Assembly: GCF_905115235.1 (NCBI RefSeq)
Contig: NC_051852.1
Location: forward strand, 32,809,199 to 32,873,198
From: Hermetia illucens
Taxonomy: Eukaryota > Arthropoda > Insecta > Diptera > Stratiomyidae
Direction: 5' to 3'
Length of the DNA stretch: 64,000 nucleotides
Part shown: piece by piece, positions 23,391-35,850 of the stretch
Layout: every line of letters starts with the position of its first letter
Numbering within the stretch: position 1 is the first letter of the stretch
Position numbers and translations under genes: made by a program
Notes under the pieces: model-generated
What the model was told of the DNA's origin: nothing
Seen by the model: only the letters and a program-made list of their open reading frames with translations
Database searches by the model: none

Positions 23391-24528
23391 AAAGTCGCAC
23401 CGCGTCCTTAAAGAACTATTGTGCCCCTTTTGCTGGTTATAATGTACCTATTAATCATAGTATCCCAAGCAAAGCCTATAACCGTTAGGAATTTTAGTAT
23501 ATTCCCTACCTGCCTCGACCTACATTGCACAAGTGCCGGACACTGTCCCAGAACGTATAAAGAGATTTCATCACCTTCCACACAGAACCTACAGCCAGTG
23601 TTCGTAGATGTCCCTAGTTACCTTAGGTGATAGTTTAGATTGCACAGAAGGATTCTGGCCCCTTCTTGGCTAGTTCGTCCGCTGCCTCATTGCCTATTAA
23701 CCCAATATGACCTGGAAGCGAGAGTATCTAGACCTTGTTGGACGAGGAGAGCATATTCATTCTGTCAAGGCATTCCCATCCCACTTTAGAGGGTGCCTGG
23801 TTGGACCTAAGTGCCTTGATCGCTGCTTGGCTATCGGTGAGAATAGGCAAAAAGGAATAAAGGCAAATCTGTCCATGGCATATATTTCCGCCTGGAATAT
23901 ACTAGTGTACCTACACATTGGCTCCAAGTAAAATTTCCTTGGACCAATAACACCGGCACCCGCTTCCTCTGCTATGAAGGATCCGTCAGTGTCCCAAGTA
24001 ATGAGTTGTTGGTTTAAGCCGTATGCCACAGCCACGATCTCCCAGTGTGCCTTGTTACTGCAATGTGTTTCCAACTTCTTATAAAAGTGAAACCTCGTTG
24101 TCATTTTATCCCTTGGTATCAGTAATTCGGGATACCGCCTAGAAAGAGTATGAATCTTCCTTCGGTTAAGGCAGCTCCTCTTGTATGTGCAGATGGAGAT
24201 GGCTTAATCCCAGAAGGATTTCCAGGGATGCCGCTGGACATGTCATTGCCCCACTGACTTGTGTGCTGAGTTCAGTTCTTTCTGCCTAGATTACCGCCCC
24301 ATAGGGCATTACTATTGCAATGTATATCCAAAGTAGTTTCTTCGGACTGCAATCCCATTTTCCTGGTTTTTCCTACAAGTTATCAGCCACCTTATGGCTT
24401 TCCTACAAGTATTTTCGACATGTGTCTTCCAGAGTAATTTTTGGTGTAGCGTAATTTCCAAATATTTGACCTGTGTTTCTGTTTCACCTCTATGCCATGT
24501 AACCTTATGACTCTCAGGTGACAGCTGT
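23391..24528 (-). mobile_element. I-clade LINE RNase H region
   Basis: The minus strand from 24104 encodes ITWDTDGSFIAEEAGAGVIG, a RNase H N-terminal motif, followed by YTSIFQAEIYAMDRFAF. About 23840-23640 gives SDSQAAIKAL-like and GNEAADELAK-like blocks, and about 23590-23500 a Cys-rich tail. 24480-24340 upstream is the RT thumb. This order (RT, then RNase H) is that of I-type LINEs. Stops are present. Confidence 0.7.
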
Positions 24529-24786
24529 TAATAATAATAACAATTCAATTGAATCAGTGCCTTGAAGTGTGTTAGGCCACTTCATTCAAGACCGTAATGT
24601 ACCGACAGTACCCCATAGAAGGCAATGTGGTGGGTGTTGTACTCGCCAGAGATAATTACCCTGATTTGATTCAGGTAATCATTCACCGCAGAGTCGACTG
24701 GTATCTGACCTCAAATCACGCTACAAATTCCACTGGCACCAGTGAAATTTAAACCGCGGCTTTTGCCTTGTACTCAGCTATCCCGA
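24529..24786 (-). mobile_element. tRNA-derived SINE, antisense copy
   Basis: This is the reverse complement of the SINE at 29515-29796. It begins on the plus strand with the (ATA/ATT)n tail, shares the whole body ('gccttgaagtgtgttag', 'gtcgactggt', 'caaattccactgg') and ends with relics of box B ('aatttaaaccgcgg') and box A ('tactcagctat'), with a short deletion between them. It is flanked by an I-clade LINE on one side and R1 on the other. Confidence 0.8.
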
Positions 24787-25340
24787 CACTGTTGGCTGTC
24801 AAAAACCTTGGTTTGATGCGCGACTCGACGCTGAGCTTCTTCGAGCAAATCAGAGCAGCAGCGGACAGGGCTACTGGGAGACGTGTTCTTATGGGAGCAA
24901 CGCAGTCTGCTCTGTTCTATGACACACAGGTATGAGCTGATGCCCTTGCATTATAAGCGCCTTGCAGAGGTGGGGAACTCTGCGGATGGCTTTTGCTTAT
25001 CGCATTGTCCCAGAACCGACCGTGGTGGTGATCACTGGAGTGACCCGCGTTGCCCTCCTTGCTAAGTACTGTAAAGCCGTCTACCGCTGTAAGCGCGAAG
25101 ATTTAAGAGAGTTGGTTGATAGTGAAGAACGTCAATGCACACTTACCTAGTGGCAACTCTCTTGGCAAAATGAGCCGAGAAGCAGATATGGACTGCGCGC
25201 CTGGACCGAACGCATGGTGAGATTGATTACTCCCCTACCTAACCTCTAAGTGGGCATGAGGTTTTCCGTCTTATTTGTACAAGATTGGGAAAGTGCAATC
25301 TCTCCAGCATTCTGTGCGTAAACGCATTAATCTACTCTAT
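24787..25340 (+). mobile_element. R1-clade LINE ORF2, post-RT fragment
   Basis: Remnants of the thumb and post-RT helices: FFEQIRAAADRA near 24840, then EPTVVVITGVTRVALLAKYCKAVY at about 25010-25080, EERQCTLT, and LSWQNEP near 25160. It parallels 56700-56870 and 50930-51060. Confidence 0.65.
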
Positions 25341-25849
25341 TAAAAGAAAATTGCAGCGACAAACCTGTCAACGAAAAGGGACGAACGATTTGTCCATTTT
25401 CTTATGAAATGTGCACTCACTATTGAGCGAACTGGCTAGCCGATACTCTGTTTCAATATAAGGCTGATGGAATAGCGTTACATGAAATCCGTTCGACAGG
25501 GACCGGTTTCACGGAGAAGAATTTCTATACCATATATTACAGCAGCCATGTCCTCGAAGTAGGTCTCGAAATCAGCCAGAAAAAATGAAACCTGCTGCTA
25601 CCGGTGTTTAAAACATAAGCGAACAGCGTGCGTTTGTGAGGTCAATTATGGAATATTAACGTCCACGTCCCTACAGAGAAGACTGCAGATTCAGAGAAGG
25701 ATACTTTCTAGAAGGCAGTAGAAAGAACGCTAGAAACGTGCTCCAGGTTTATTAGCAAAATCATACTTGGAGGTTTTAAGAGGCGAGTAGTAGTAGTGTC
25801 GCACGAAATGTTTGTTGGAAGTACCTGGTTTTTCCAAGTGTAATCTCGC

Positions 25850-25980
25850 TGAGTTTCTATCGATTAAATTATTTGAAATAATTAAGACTGGCCTTTTCTA
25901 TTCTCTAGTAATATTTATTAAGCTGTCAAATATCGATATTTCGGGAACCACTTGTTCATATCATCATTAAGTAGGTACTC
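25850..25980 (-). mobile_element. Penelope-like element terminal fragment
   Basis: 'cgatatttcgggaaccacttgttc' with flanking 'atatttatt' and 'tcatcat' matches the arms of the palindrome at 62793-63044. On the minus strand it preserves the GTTCCCGAAATATCG block. It is a diverged single terminal fragment. Confidence 0.55.
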
Positions 25981-25989
25981 GGCTTGCTC

Positions 25990-27060
25990 GGATGGCGGTC
26001 CACAAACAAACGTAAGCCTCTCCAGACGATACTACTTTCAACCAATTTAACTACGTGTTAATTCAACGCCGCCGCCTTTCAGCCTAGATTAATGTCAGAA
26101 AATCACCGGGCTCAAATATCAACACCATCTAGCATTCTCTCTGACAATCTGGTGAGAGTGAACACTAAAGCCATCCGTAACACCTATAAAGGGGAAATGG
26201 ATGCCGTAATAACCGCAATCAACAGAAGTTTTTGAGATAAAACATCGACAAAAGATGTTGACAACCGCATAAATCTATCCCGTACTTCGTCCAGTGGAGA
26301 GGCATCTTCAAAGAAGAAAAAAGGAAACCTGGGAGAACCAAAAACAAACAATGAAGATAGGAGACTTCAACTTTGAGACCATTGAAAATTTCTCCTATCT
26401 TGGGTCGAAAATGAAAACCGATAACAGCTATGACGATGAAATCCGCGTACGGTTATTGTCAGCCAACAGACCCTATTTCAGCTTACAAAAACTGTTTGGC
26501 TGAAAACGTCTCACCATAGGATTAAAGCTCTTACTGTACAAGACTATGATGTTGCCAGTCCTCGGAGACTTGGGGTCTTAGCAAAAAAACTGTGAACTCT
26601 TGGCCGCGTTCGAGAGAAGAAGCTTCCGAAGAATTTTTGGCCACCTAGACCGAATACCGGGGAAAAGTACAGAACGCAACCTCACAATTCGCGATAAGTT
26701 TTACCAGGAAATCAGCAGAATGATGCCATAAATAGCTCGATGCCCATCCTGTCGAGACAAAGAGGAAAATTTGATTTCCTCCAAAATGGGAATGTTGGAG
26801 TAATGAGTTGAGTAATTTGATGAACTGCTCAACAAACAAAATATCGGCGAGTTGGAAGTCTCGTCAACGGAAGATGGTGGAAAAATACTGCCACCACTAA
26901 GCTCTATTTCTTCAAAATGAAATGACTTGTAAAACCGTAAAAAGAACCAAGCATGGAAGAGACAATCCGTGCAATCCTTCGGTGTAAGAAACATGAGTCA
27001 GCAGGACCCGATGGAATTACAGCCGAGCTGGTTACTATTGATGTTTAGGGTATGGGACAG
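25990..27060 (+). mobile_element. LINE family N2, rearranged pieces
   Basis: 25990-26240 is the upstream part (complement of 16390-16570). 26294-26503 encodes a later part with MKIGDFNFETIENFSYLGSKMKTDNSYDDEI, the RT thumb, followed by a YKTMMLPVLGDLGS-like block at 26540. 26690-27060 then returns to pre-RT sequence, so two same-strand fragments are joined out of order. 59196-59924 is the corresponding RT region in another copy. Confidence 0.65.
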
Positions 27061-27099
27061 CGAATCAATGCCTCACGGCTAGCAGAGAGGCATTATCTG

Positions 27100-27720
27100 T
27101 CCCATACATTGGTGCTCTGAGGTGGCGGGGAGGAAGACGGGGCGGCAACCCTGTCGACTGAACCAAAACCAAATGGCCGAGGAGAACCTCCACGTGGTGG
27201 CACCGGGAAACGCTGTATCGCATTGGCTTGACGGCCGTAAGGCAGCAGGCGAATGCTCCAAGGCCTAATTAGGACGATCAGACCCGAGTCTGCACGGGGA
27301 CTCATCTGAAGTGGCAAATTGGTCACGAAATCTTACCAGGGGTATACTGGTACCATGGGAACCGGAGTAGCCCCTGGACTCTTATACTTCGGGAGAATTC
27401 CTGTCGTATATGAGTACAGCTCGATTGTTCACGGTTGGCCCCCTAGTGGGAGCTTCATTTGGGCTGTTGGTGATACTCAAGCGAGAAGAGACCTTCGGGC
27501 CTCGGCGTGGTGTTGCGTTTCAACACGAGTGCCGTACTCCTTAGTTCGGTAGAGGTTTAGCTAGGTCTTGCATGCACCAGTATGAATGTTAAGCCATGTA
27601 CTTGCATAGACTGGTACCGTTGTTGCTTGTCACAGCGGGGCTCTGATTGTGGTCCCAAAATCAATCCGTGTCTTAAGAAGACCGTAGGATTAAGTCTCCA
27701 CGACAGGTACCTACGTTAAA
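27100..27720 (+). repeat. Unclassified ~620-bp repeat X, copy 2
   Basis: Second plus-strand copy of the family at 18870-19490, with every landmark in the same order and spacing, plus a few small indels. It follows a family N2 LINE fragment. Confidence 0.75.
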
Positions 27721-27859
27721 AACCCAAGGACTTAGGCCAGATAACTCCATCCGTGCAGAACATCATCAAACCATATCAAAGAAGTTTCGCTTTAGGGAAA
27801 TCAACAATAGATTTTTGTCCGCTAAATCAAATTCTGGAATATGACCATCAGTTGCACCA

Positions 27860-28440
27860 TTTCACCATAGTGTCAAAACTCTTACTGTAAGAGGTGATGA
27901 TCCGACTCTTGCATTCCTCGGAGGCTTGGGTTCGAGAGAACAATCCTCCGAAGAATTGTCGTCCCCTACAAAAGGACAGACAATTTCGTAGCCTATATAA
28001 CCATGAAATCTATGAGCGATTCCATGACCCCTTGGCCATGGACAAAAACCGGATCACTTAATCCCTATAAGTGAGGGTGATTCAACCCGAATAGTCTATA
28101 AGGGCAATATTTATGGTAGAAAAGACATGGATCATACAAGTGGTTGATGTTGAATTTAGGTAGTCGCAGTTTTTCAAGCTTGTGAGAAGTGCCGGCGCCA
28201 TACGCAATCTCACGTTAGCGGCCATCAGATGGGGATCCTTCTGAAGGCTGATATCAGCGCCTTTCTTGTTACGTACACCCAGAAAACAACTCCTAGGACC
28301 ACTGCTGATGGCAAAGTTGCCCGGGGACACTGTTGTCGCTGGAGCATCCGCTTGAATACATGTTAGCATCAGAAATAACTTGGAAGGAGACCCACATCAT
28401 GCTGAGGAAGACGGGGCTTCGAACCAAAGTAATGGATGTG
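27860..28440. mobile_element. LINE fragments (N2 then family A)
   Basis: 27860-28040 (plus) carries the N2 3' block ('ctcggaggcttgggtt', 'gtagcctatat...gaaatctatga', compare 61430-61570). 28369-28082 (minus) encodes NFAISSGPRSCFLGVRNKKGADISLQKDPHLMAANVRLRMA, the C-terminal end of a family A endonuclease domain. Confidence 0.6.
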
Positions 28441-29485
28441 AACATGTCCTGCAATTTTTAACGGATCCTGCCTTGTCAATAATAACTTAATTTTAGTTCC
28501 GAGGGGTAAGCAAAGACCGGGGTGGCTTTAGAGAGTAGAAGGGGTTCATAACCTTATGGTAAGAGCTAGCGTAGGTGCAGTCCGATAAGCAAACGACACA
28601 AAAAAGGCAAAAAGGACAGAATGACAGGCAGACAATGTTCTGATGAATTATATATAATAAATCAACGAACAAAGCACCTGTGATGGTTTATCATCGATAA
28701 TTAGGAGCATGGTGATATCCATCAGGATGCTATACAGAAGTTAGAGCAGGCAAAAAGACTCCCTCCTAAATTTAATTGACAGATTAACTCTCTAGTCAAA
28801 TGAAAGGGTACTTACCACAAAATGACGAGCAGGATCGGAGCCAACAATAGGTGCCTAACCAAATGTTCCCCCGGACTAAGAAAACTGGCGGTGAGACTTC
28901 GGTAGCTGCGACTGCAATGCATAATAGTTTTTATATAGACTACCTATATATGGTTGCACTATACCTGCTTACCAACCATTTAATTACTAATAAAGGCAAA
29001 CGTACACATAACTAGACAGTTTTCATGACATGTATAGGAAAGAAGAGCAAGCAAGTGGCAAGTGTCCTACATTTAAAGTGGAGTTGGCTAAATCACTGAA
29101 GGATTACTCAATATTTAGCATTTACATTTACTATTATTACGCTTCTATAAGCTTGGCATTCGAGGAATTCAGGCACATTCTACACAGTTTGGCTCGGAAG
29201 CAAGAAGGGGAAACAAAAAGTCATTGACAGCTTCTTCAACGGTTGGACCATTGTCTTTACTTTTGAATGCGACAGGGCATTATCTTCGGCAATTTTACGA
29301 GCAGTTTGGAATTATATTGGATAATGAAACCGACGAATACCTACTGGTGAAGAAGGCGCCGTTAGCAAGTTTCATTAGGATGAGCATTAATTACCTTTTA
29401 CACGTGAAAAAGATTCAATTCGGTCGATAGAAATCTAATAAGCAGATTTCTTTTGATGACTAGAGAAACTTAGAGAAAAATCTTC
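28441..29485. other. No gene recognised
   Basis: Two short plus-strand frames (29030-29227 and 29224-29430) overlap by 4 bases but show no motif I know, and no promoter or splice context suggests a host gene. The rest is featureless. Confidence 0.3.
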
Positions 29486-31130
29486 TTTTTCTTCAGCCTT
29501 TGTCCCCCCCCCCCTTTGTCCGAATAGCTGAGTGGTTAGAGCGCAAGGCTGTCGTACGGAAGGTCGCGGTTCAAATCTCACTGATGGCAGTGGAATTTGT
29601 ATCGTGATTTAACGTCGGACACCAGTCGACTCAGCTGTGAAGGAGTACCTGAGCCAAATCAGGGCAATAATCTCGGGCGAGCGCAATGCTGACCACATTG
29701 CCTCCTAGTGTACCGTTACGGTCTTGAATGAAGTGCTCTAACACACTTCAAGGCCCTGATCCAATATGGATTGTTGCGCCAACGATTATTATTATTGTCC
29801 CGTTCACAAGCGGGGTCGGCTCGTCGTGATCGGCTTCGCCATTTGGCTCTATCGAATGCCTGATCTGGGTGCAATCTCGAGGCTTTCAAATCCCCATCCA
29901 GCGTATCAAGCCACCGTTGCTTAGGTCTGCCTTTTGGTCGTTTACCATCCACTTCGATGTTCAGACCAATCTTTGCAAGTGAATTCTCGTTTGCACGAAT
30001 TGCGTGACCATACCATCGAAGACGCCTCTCTCGCAACTTTTCCACGATCGGTGCAACCCCTTAACGATCGCGGATATCCTCATTTCGGATGTGATCTAAA
30101 CGTGTGACGCCACTAGTCCAACGTAGCATCTTCGTCTCCATTACCGCGAGACGCCGTTCATTGTCTTTTATGGTCGGCCAACACTCAGAACCATAGAGAG
30201 CGACAGGACGGACGACATTGCGGTAAATTTTAGATTTGAGACGTTCGTTGATACATCGATCACAAAGGACACCAGTTGTGGAACGCCACTTCATCCAGGT
30301 TGCGTTAATGCGTGAAGCAATTTCATAACGCAGTTCTCCATTGGCTGATAGCGTTGACCCGAGGTATTTAAATCGCTCAGTTCTGGACAGATCACTGCCG
30401 CTGACAGTGATTGTGCCTCTTTCATGGGGATCGGTCGTCAAAAATTCAGTTTTGTTTAAATTCAATTTGAGACCGTGTTGCATGAGGCGATCATTCCATT
30501 TTTGAACAAGTTGCTCGAAATCATTTTTGCTATCAGATGCTAGGAAAACATCATTTGCATAAAGCAGTGTGTAGGGCGCTGGACGTTGGATATCCCGTGT
30601 GACGGTGTCCATAACAAGGACAAAGAGGAGTGGTGAGAGGGCACTTCCTTGATGAACACCAACAGAGACACGAAGTGGTTTTGATACACCCGCCATACTT
30701 CGAACTTTACTTTTCGGATCGTGGTAGAGCAATTGAACCCAGCGCACGAGTTCTTCTGGCACGAAGTGTTGTCGTAAAGCATACCAGATGACTTCGTGTG
30801 GTACACGGTCAAACGCTTTCCTAGATCCAGAAAGGCAATGTAAAGAGGGCGATGCTTCTCACGGTGTTTCTCCATAAGTAACCGCGCAGCGTGTATTGTG
30901 TCAGTAGTTCCGCAGTTCTTGACAAATCCGGCTTGATTCACGGTTATTTCAACGATTTCGCGAATACGGTTGTCGAGAATGCGTTCAAAAATCCTCATGG
31001 TATGGGAAAGTAACCGGATCAGACGGTAATTTGAACATTCTGCTGGGCTACCTTTCGTTTTCCATATTGGAACAGCGGTACTTTCTTGCCAGTCAGATGG
31101 TGTTCTTCCTTCCTGAATAACTTAGAGAAA
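29486..31130 (-). mobile_element. RTE-clade LINE, 5'-truncated, hosting a SINE
   Basis: RT-encoding element reading leftward: NYRLIRLLSHTMRIFERILDNRIREIVE at the 31040-30920 end, RLLMEKHREKHRPLYIAFLDL, a frameshift near 30830, then RWVQLLYHDPKSKVRS, GVHQGSALSPLLFVLVMD, the active-site box LLYANDVFLAS (the first Asp of the usual YADD is Asn), and KYLGSTLSANGEL. A stop at 30063-30061 precedes RRLRWYGHAIRA and the GRPKQRWLDTL tail. The endonuclease is missing. The 3' terminus is split by the SINE at 29515-29796. Confidence 0.85.
29515..29796 (+). mobile_element. tRNA-derived SINE, nested in RTE 3' end
   Basis: The head is tRNA-like: box A TAGCTGAGTGG at 29525-29535 and box B GGTTCAAATC at 29568-29577, correctly spaced for an internal RNA polymerase III promoter. 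A ~200-bp unrelated body and an (ATT)4 tail follow. The element splits the RTE terminal word 'cctttgtcccgttc': cctttgtcc lies on the left, with a 13-C run and a second cctttgtcc, and tgtcccgttc on the right. This indicates target-site duplication plus local C-run expansion. A second, inverted copy lies at 24529-24786. Confidence 0.85.
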
Positions 31131-31904
31131 AATGACTCCAATAAAACATGATTGATAAAGTTTGTGAAAATAATGTCTCTGGGGGTTTCCTAAAAGGTTC
31201 TTTGCAGGGCTGCAAAACTTTTGAAGGATTCTGCCTCTAAGAGATAACTTGAAAAAGCTGGACTAACACTCATGGAAGAAAAGACGGAAATAGTTCTCAC
31301 AATAATTGTCCAAGGTCGGTGGTGAAACCGAATACTGCTTATGGCAAGGCTAGTGAGCTCTTTCTTTCTCTGTGCAAAGCCAGTCTAAGGGAGCTGTGTG
31401 CATACTGCAATCAATAACCAAAAGATGCGTGGGAAACATAGGGCAACGGTCCTGAGAATGAGTTCTAATTTCAGGGCCTTCCCGAGCAATGTAGAGCTGC
31501 TATCATCTAGCAGGCGGTAAAAGAACTGGGGACGATTGAAAAAGACTCGTTGAAACCATAGATTAACTTCCAATACCAAAGTTGCGATGCAGAATAGCAC
31601 GGAGGGGTTGACTAAAATGATATCCAATTTCTCACAGAGTCTGAAAAATACTGCAGATAAGTGATAAATTTAAATTGGACCAACAGCTCCAGTTGCGACG
31701 GTATTTCGGAAGATCAGGATTTCCAAAATTTTCATAGGACCAGTAAATCTATTTGCGGAAATGTTTGCTGAGTAGAAAAACCGAATTCAGTGTAGGACCT
31801 TATCAGGGCCGTAGAGAGAGACTCGGATCCCTTGGTGAAAATTATGTAGAAAAAGGGGACTCGGAATGGAAATTAAATGTACTGAGGTGTAAACTATTAA
31901 GGCT
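31131..31904. other. No gene recognised
   Basis: Only short frames; neither the 80-residue minus frame at 31385-31627 nor the plus frame at 31753 has a known domain. Confidence 0.3.
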
Positions 31905-32430
31905 CCTTTTAAGGTTTTGGGTGAAACAAAACCTTATTAGAATCGATTCAATGTCTGCGTGTCACACCCCTTTTACTCCGAAGCGGCTTAACTGATTATC
32001 ACAAAATTTTGGTGAGAACATGTGGTCTGCAATCGTTTTGAGCTGGGGAAGGGAAGCGTAATTTCTGTCCACAGAATATACTTACGTGGGGTATCACATG
32101 AAAGGGCTCGATTAGTACTTTTCACATAGGGGAATGAGGGCTCCAAATATATGCAACGAACAGTTTACCAGATCTCGTTCTCGCAAATCTAGGTGTCATC
32201 GTACATTTTATTTCAATATATGCTAAAATAAAGTTGATATTAATATATTACTATATTTTGGAAATTTACCTAATCCTAGAAGTACAAAACTTTAGGACGT
32301 CAACTCATAAGAACAGCGAGTTGGACCGTGCATAGGAAATTTCTCACTCAAGGTGAACATGAAATCTTTATTGCTGAAGCGTCCAGCTTCCAGGATTCCG
32401 AGTTTTTTATAACTTTTTGCAAAGTCTGAG
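31905..32430 (+). repeat. Non-autonomous repeat, CTGTC to CCGGAAGC family
   Basis: It begins 'aaggttttgggtgaaacaaaaccttattagaatcg' (a small inverted repeat of aaggttt/aaacctt type), continues with a 'tgtctgcgtgtcacac' word and contains 'caaaattttggtgagaacatg' and 'aaataaagttgatattaata'. It ends 'gcgtccagcttccaggattccgagtt', matching the layout of 11757-12515. Non-coding. Confidence 0.55.
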
Positions 32431-32449
32431 CCTTACACATTAAGTTCAT

Positions 32450-34299
32450 TGGGTCTCTTCAGATATTATTTCACCAGCGGCGTTCATAAGCTGTTGCGAT
32501 TTTAAAGATGTATCTTTCCGAGGTATCTTCATCGTACGGTTCTCTCGTAAATTTAAGGACAACTGTATACATTACAGGACCTATGACCTTCGCTCCTAAC
32601 TTTGAAGGGCAAATAGTATTAGCTGCTGATAATTACCCAGCCGCCTTTGATTAAAAGTCTTATTAAAGTCCCCATGCTCCCCTTCTTAAACAAGAGAGAG
32701 GCCGCTATTACCTCTTGTCCTCTGAAAAACCTTACATTCAAATGAGTTAATCTACGAGAGTCCATAAAAACGAGAACTGCTTGCACTAAGGTGGGGCTAG
32801 ACCCGAGCAAATCAATCTGTTAACCATTGCCAATTTATTTGCTTAGTACCCACATCAGAAACAGTTCTTTTAGTCAGCCGAGTTTAAGCAGCTTTTCGCT
32901 GCAGCTCCGTACCAACTGGATTGATATGCTCTTTTGGTAATAACGCCGATTGACTCCGAAATATAATAGATTCAAACATCTCCAATTGGACGAACACACT
33001 GCTCTGCAACTGATAAAATGGCACAAATTTCCACCATTTCCGAGAACTTGGGTTGGTTCGATAGCATATTTTAGAGAAAATATCCCTGAGTGTACCCTTC
33101 CTTCTATTACTAATCTATTATATCGGTATTCCTGAAAGGTGCATGCACATCTGGTGATTTTGATAGATATGATATTGATATGTGTTATAAAACGAACAAA
33201 TGGACATCCGCAAGCATATCAGCCATCAAACATGCAAGCATCAAAGTCGCCTACCACAGTTACACAACCCCAGAACGATTTTGGTATTTAGGCATTTGTT
33301 TTGGAGTCAAAGTGCATTCCTAAATACTTGACTTCGAGACTCCCGCCCCTGTTCTTGCTAAAGAAAGCTAATTCGGCACTTCCAGCGTTTGCTGTGAGTC
33401 TATTTAGGAGTCAGGAATTTTGGACAACTCGCAGAGTTTCACTTATGTAGTTACTTACTACGCCTTTAAAATTGACGGAATTGGAACTCTTAGATCATCT
33501 CAAATGCTTACTTTCTCGTCTTCCAGAAACCATAGTCAAGGCGTGGGAACTGCTCCTTTTTGAAGCTCTTTTAACCATCCAACACCGATCTGGTGTTCTT
33601 TGATAACACCGGGTCTATTATATATATGCTGTCTTGCCACAAATCAACATCTTTGAATTGATCCGCAAAATCTTTTTGGGTTTAGTGTAGTCAAACCTTC
33701 TGGCCAATTTAATTTTCCGTTTGACCATGGATTTACTTCGCGGATTGGTGTTCTGGTAATCATGCAACTAAACTGTAACTAAACAGCCATTCGGGAAAAC
33801 ATGTATTCGTCAATAAACGGGTCTATCAGCCTTTGTAATCCTTTTATTAGAAAAGACGTAATACAAACCCATCGCAATCTTTCTAATTTCTGCTTTTCAT
33901 ATCTGGTTCAGATGCCATATCATGCCCATCTCTTTTCTGGCCTTGTAATATAATGGTCCTGAGCCAATAAAAAGAGCGGGCGATCCTAATCTACGTGCAG
34001 GCGGAAGAACTTTTTAGGAATCAGCATCCCATTTTCGAGGTTCTCTGAGCGCATGCCTGCAAATCGGTTAGAGAAGCTTTAAGATATCAATTGCGAACCA
34101 CTTGTCCCTTTCTTCCATATGACATGTCCAAAATTATACCGTTGCCCGTTTAGGCGTTTCAAGTTTAAACTTGTGGTCAGATGGCCCTTGAGGCAGTGGT
34201 ATTGCCTTACCCTAACATAGCATCTACAGCAATTATACGCATTGCATTCCAGAAAACCCGAAATGTAGTTCTCTTGGCACATTTGCATTTAATTGCCTG
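32450..34299 (-). mobile_element. Decayed LINE, RT thumb recognisable
   Basis: At about 33420-33290 the minus strand reads LNRLTANAGSAELAFFSKNRGGSLEVKYLGMHFD (positions only loosely in frame with the flanks), the pre-thumb and KYLG block of I/Jockey-type LINEs. Flanking sequence to 34299 shows no other confident domain. Confidence 0.45.
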
Positions 34300-35850
34300 T
34301 TACCCCTTAGGCATGCATAGCGTGTCAACCACATCTAGACGCCATCGTTCGCGGTTACTTGAAATGGGAATCAGATCCCCTCCGACTTCCCCAGACGCAA
34401 GACGCCCTCCCCAACTCACCAGCCAACTTAAGAAAGGATTTCACTACATGGCGTGGCTAACAATGGAATTGTTGCCCTCCATGTGAGACCCATCCACTGC
34501 CACTGCCAAATTCTTCATTTGTGATAGTGTTAGGCCAGCGTAGATAGATACGACACAGACAGATGTTGATGAATGCTGGGAGTCTTCAAATGATACTGGG
34601 GGTAGTTTCCCATGTGCTACTCCCATAAAGCGACACAGAAAGAACACTGACACAGAATAGTCTCAACTTGATTTTGGTGCTAACATAACTGTATTTGCAG
34701 ATTTTGTAGAAGGCAGCGATGGCGGATTTAGCGCTGTTAATGCGTTGTGCAGCATCCAGATCGGTACCACAGTCGGCAGAAACGACCACACAGAACTTTT
34801 CTTTTCCTGGTGTTTATATTCAGTTCAACTTTACCTGAATCTCTTTCTAAATGTAGAGTCATTTGACCAAGGTCGTTGACTCGGTGAGAGAGCAAGCAGA
34901 TGTCACATAGTGGTGGTGTTTGAGGAAAGATTTTATGGTCCATTGACCTCAAATTTCTCTGAAATTTTACCTTGGTTAACAGCACGTTACATTTTGAATC
35001 GCTTGGCGTCCGCCATTACTATCAGTCGTCAATAGAACCTTCAATCCGTTCATCGATCCGCTTCCATGATTCCTCACTTAACTTGATTTGATGATGTCGC
35101 CCTTGCCAGACGAATTATTCAGCATGTCTGACGTCCGATCTGCAAGATAGTTTACACACTGTCGAGCGTTGGCGGATTCAGATAAGCTATCGATTTTGAA
35201 TTGAGAAGTAGCAGCTTTCCGAGCCTGCGAGAAATGGGGCATGGAACAAGTAATCAAACATAAGCGACCATCGGATGGTGATCAAGTGCTGATTGCAAAG
35301 CAGTCAATCTGATTACTGAAAAAAGACTTTTTGGCAGGTTTTGTGCTCGAACAATGACGAGGTGGTGGAAACTGCAGAAATCTCCCATCATTATTGCTAC
35401 ACTCACCAAGTCCGTGTTTCCCCATCACATATCCAAGAAGAGTCTTGTCATAGCCCACAGACGTCACCTTCGGGAAGCCTCCCCCGAACTACATGTAATT
35501 GCTCGTACAAAACACCCTTTCCATTTAGACCCAGAATATCCGACTTGTCTCGTTGGAATTCTCCCTTGAGCTGGAAGAAGCAAGCATTCTGAGGACCCTC
35601 GCTGCCGCTCTCGAAGAGCGTTAGCACATTCTAGAATCGAACAGTTTTCCATGGCCAGGAGTCTAGACCATGGTGTGAGACCCTCTCCGAAATATTGTTA
35701 ACGTTTCGGTAGTAGTAAAGTTTCAAAATCTGCAGATTGTCAGCCCATAAAATTCTATGTCTATTAATCGCTTGTTACGACAAGCAAGGAAGGGTTTGAG
35801 TGCATTGTTAATCCCTAACTCACGAGGCACTTACCAGAAGGCTACTACAC
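34300..35850 (-). mobile_element. Degenerate APE-RT LINE copy (family A)
   Basis: Minus-strand order: endonuclease remnants around 35470-35280 (DKTLLGYVMGKHGLGECSNNDGRF); an RT palm and thumb with LGQMTLHLERDSGKVELNINTRKRKVL at about 34940-34790; AAQRINSAKSAIAAFY, YSYVSTKIKLRLF and SVLSVSLYGSSTW at 34750-34590; and a basic C-terminal tail at 34510-34330. Frequent frame changes; same family as 4690-6340. Confidence 0.7.

Noticed and set aside
29525-29577. A tRNA gene, because of good A and B boxes
   Set aside because: There is no convincing acceptor stem or anticodon arm, and the head continues into a SINE body with an (ATT)n tail; a second copy exists at 24529-24786.
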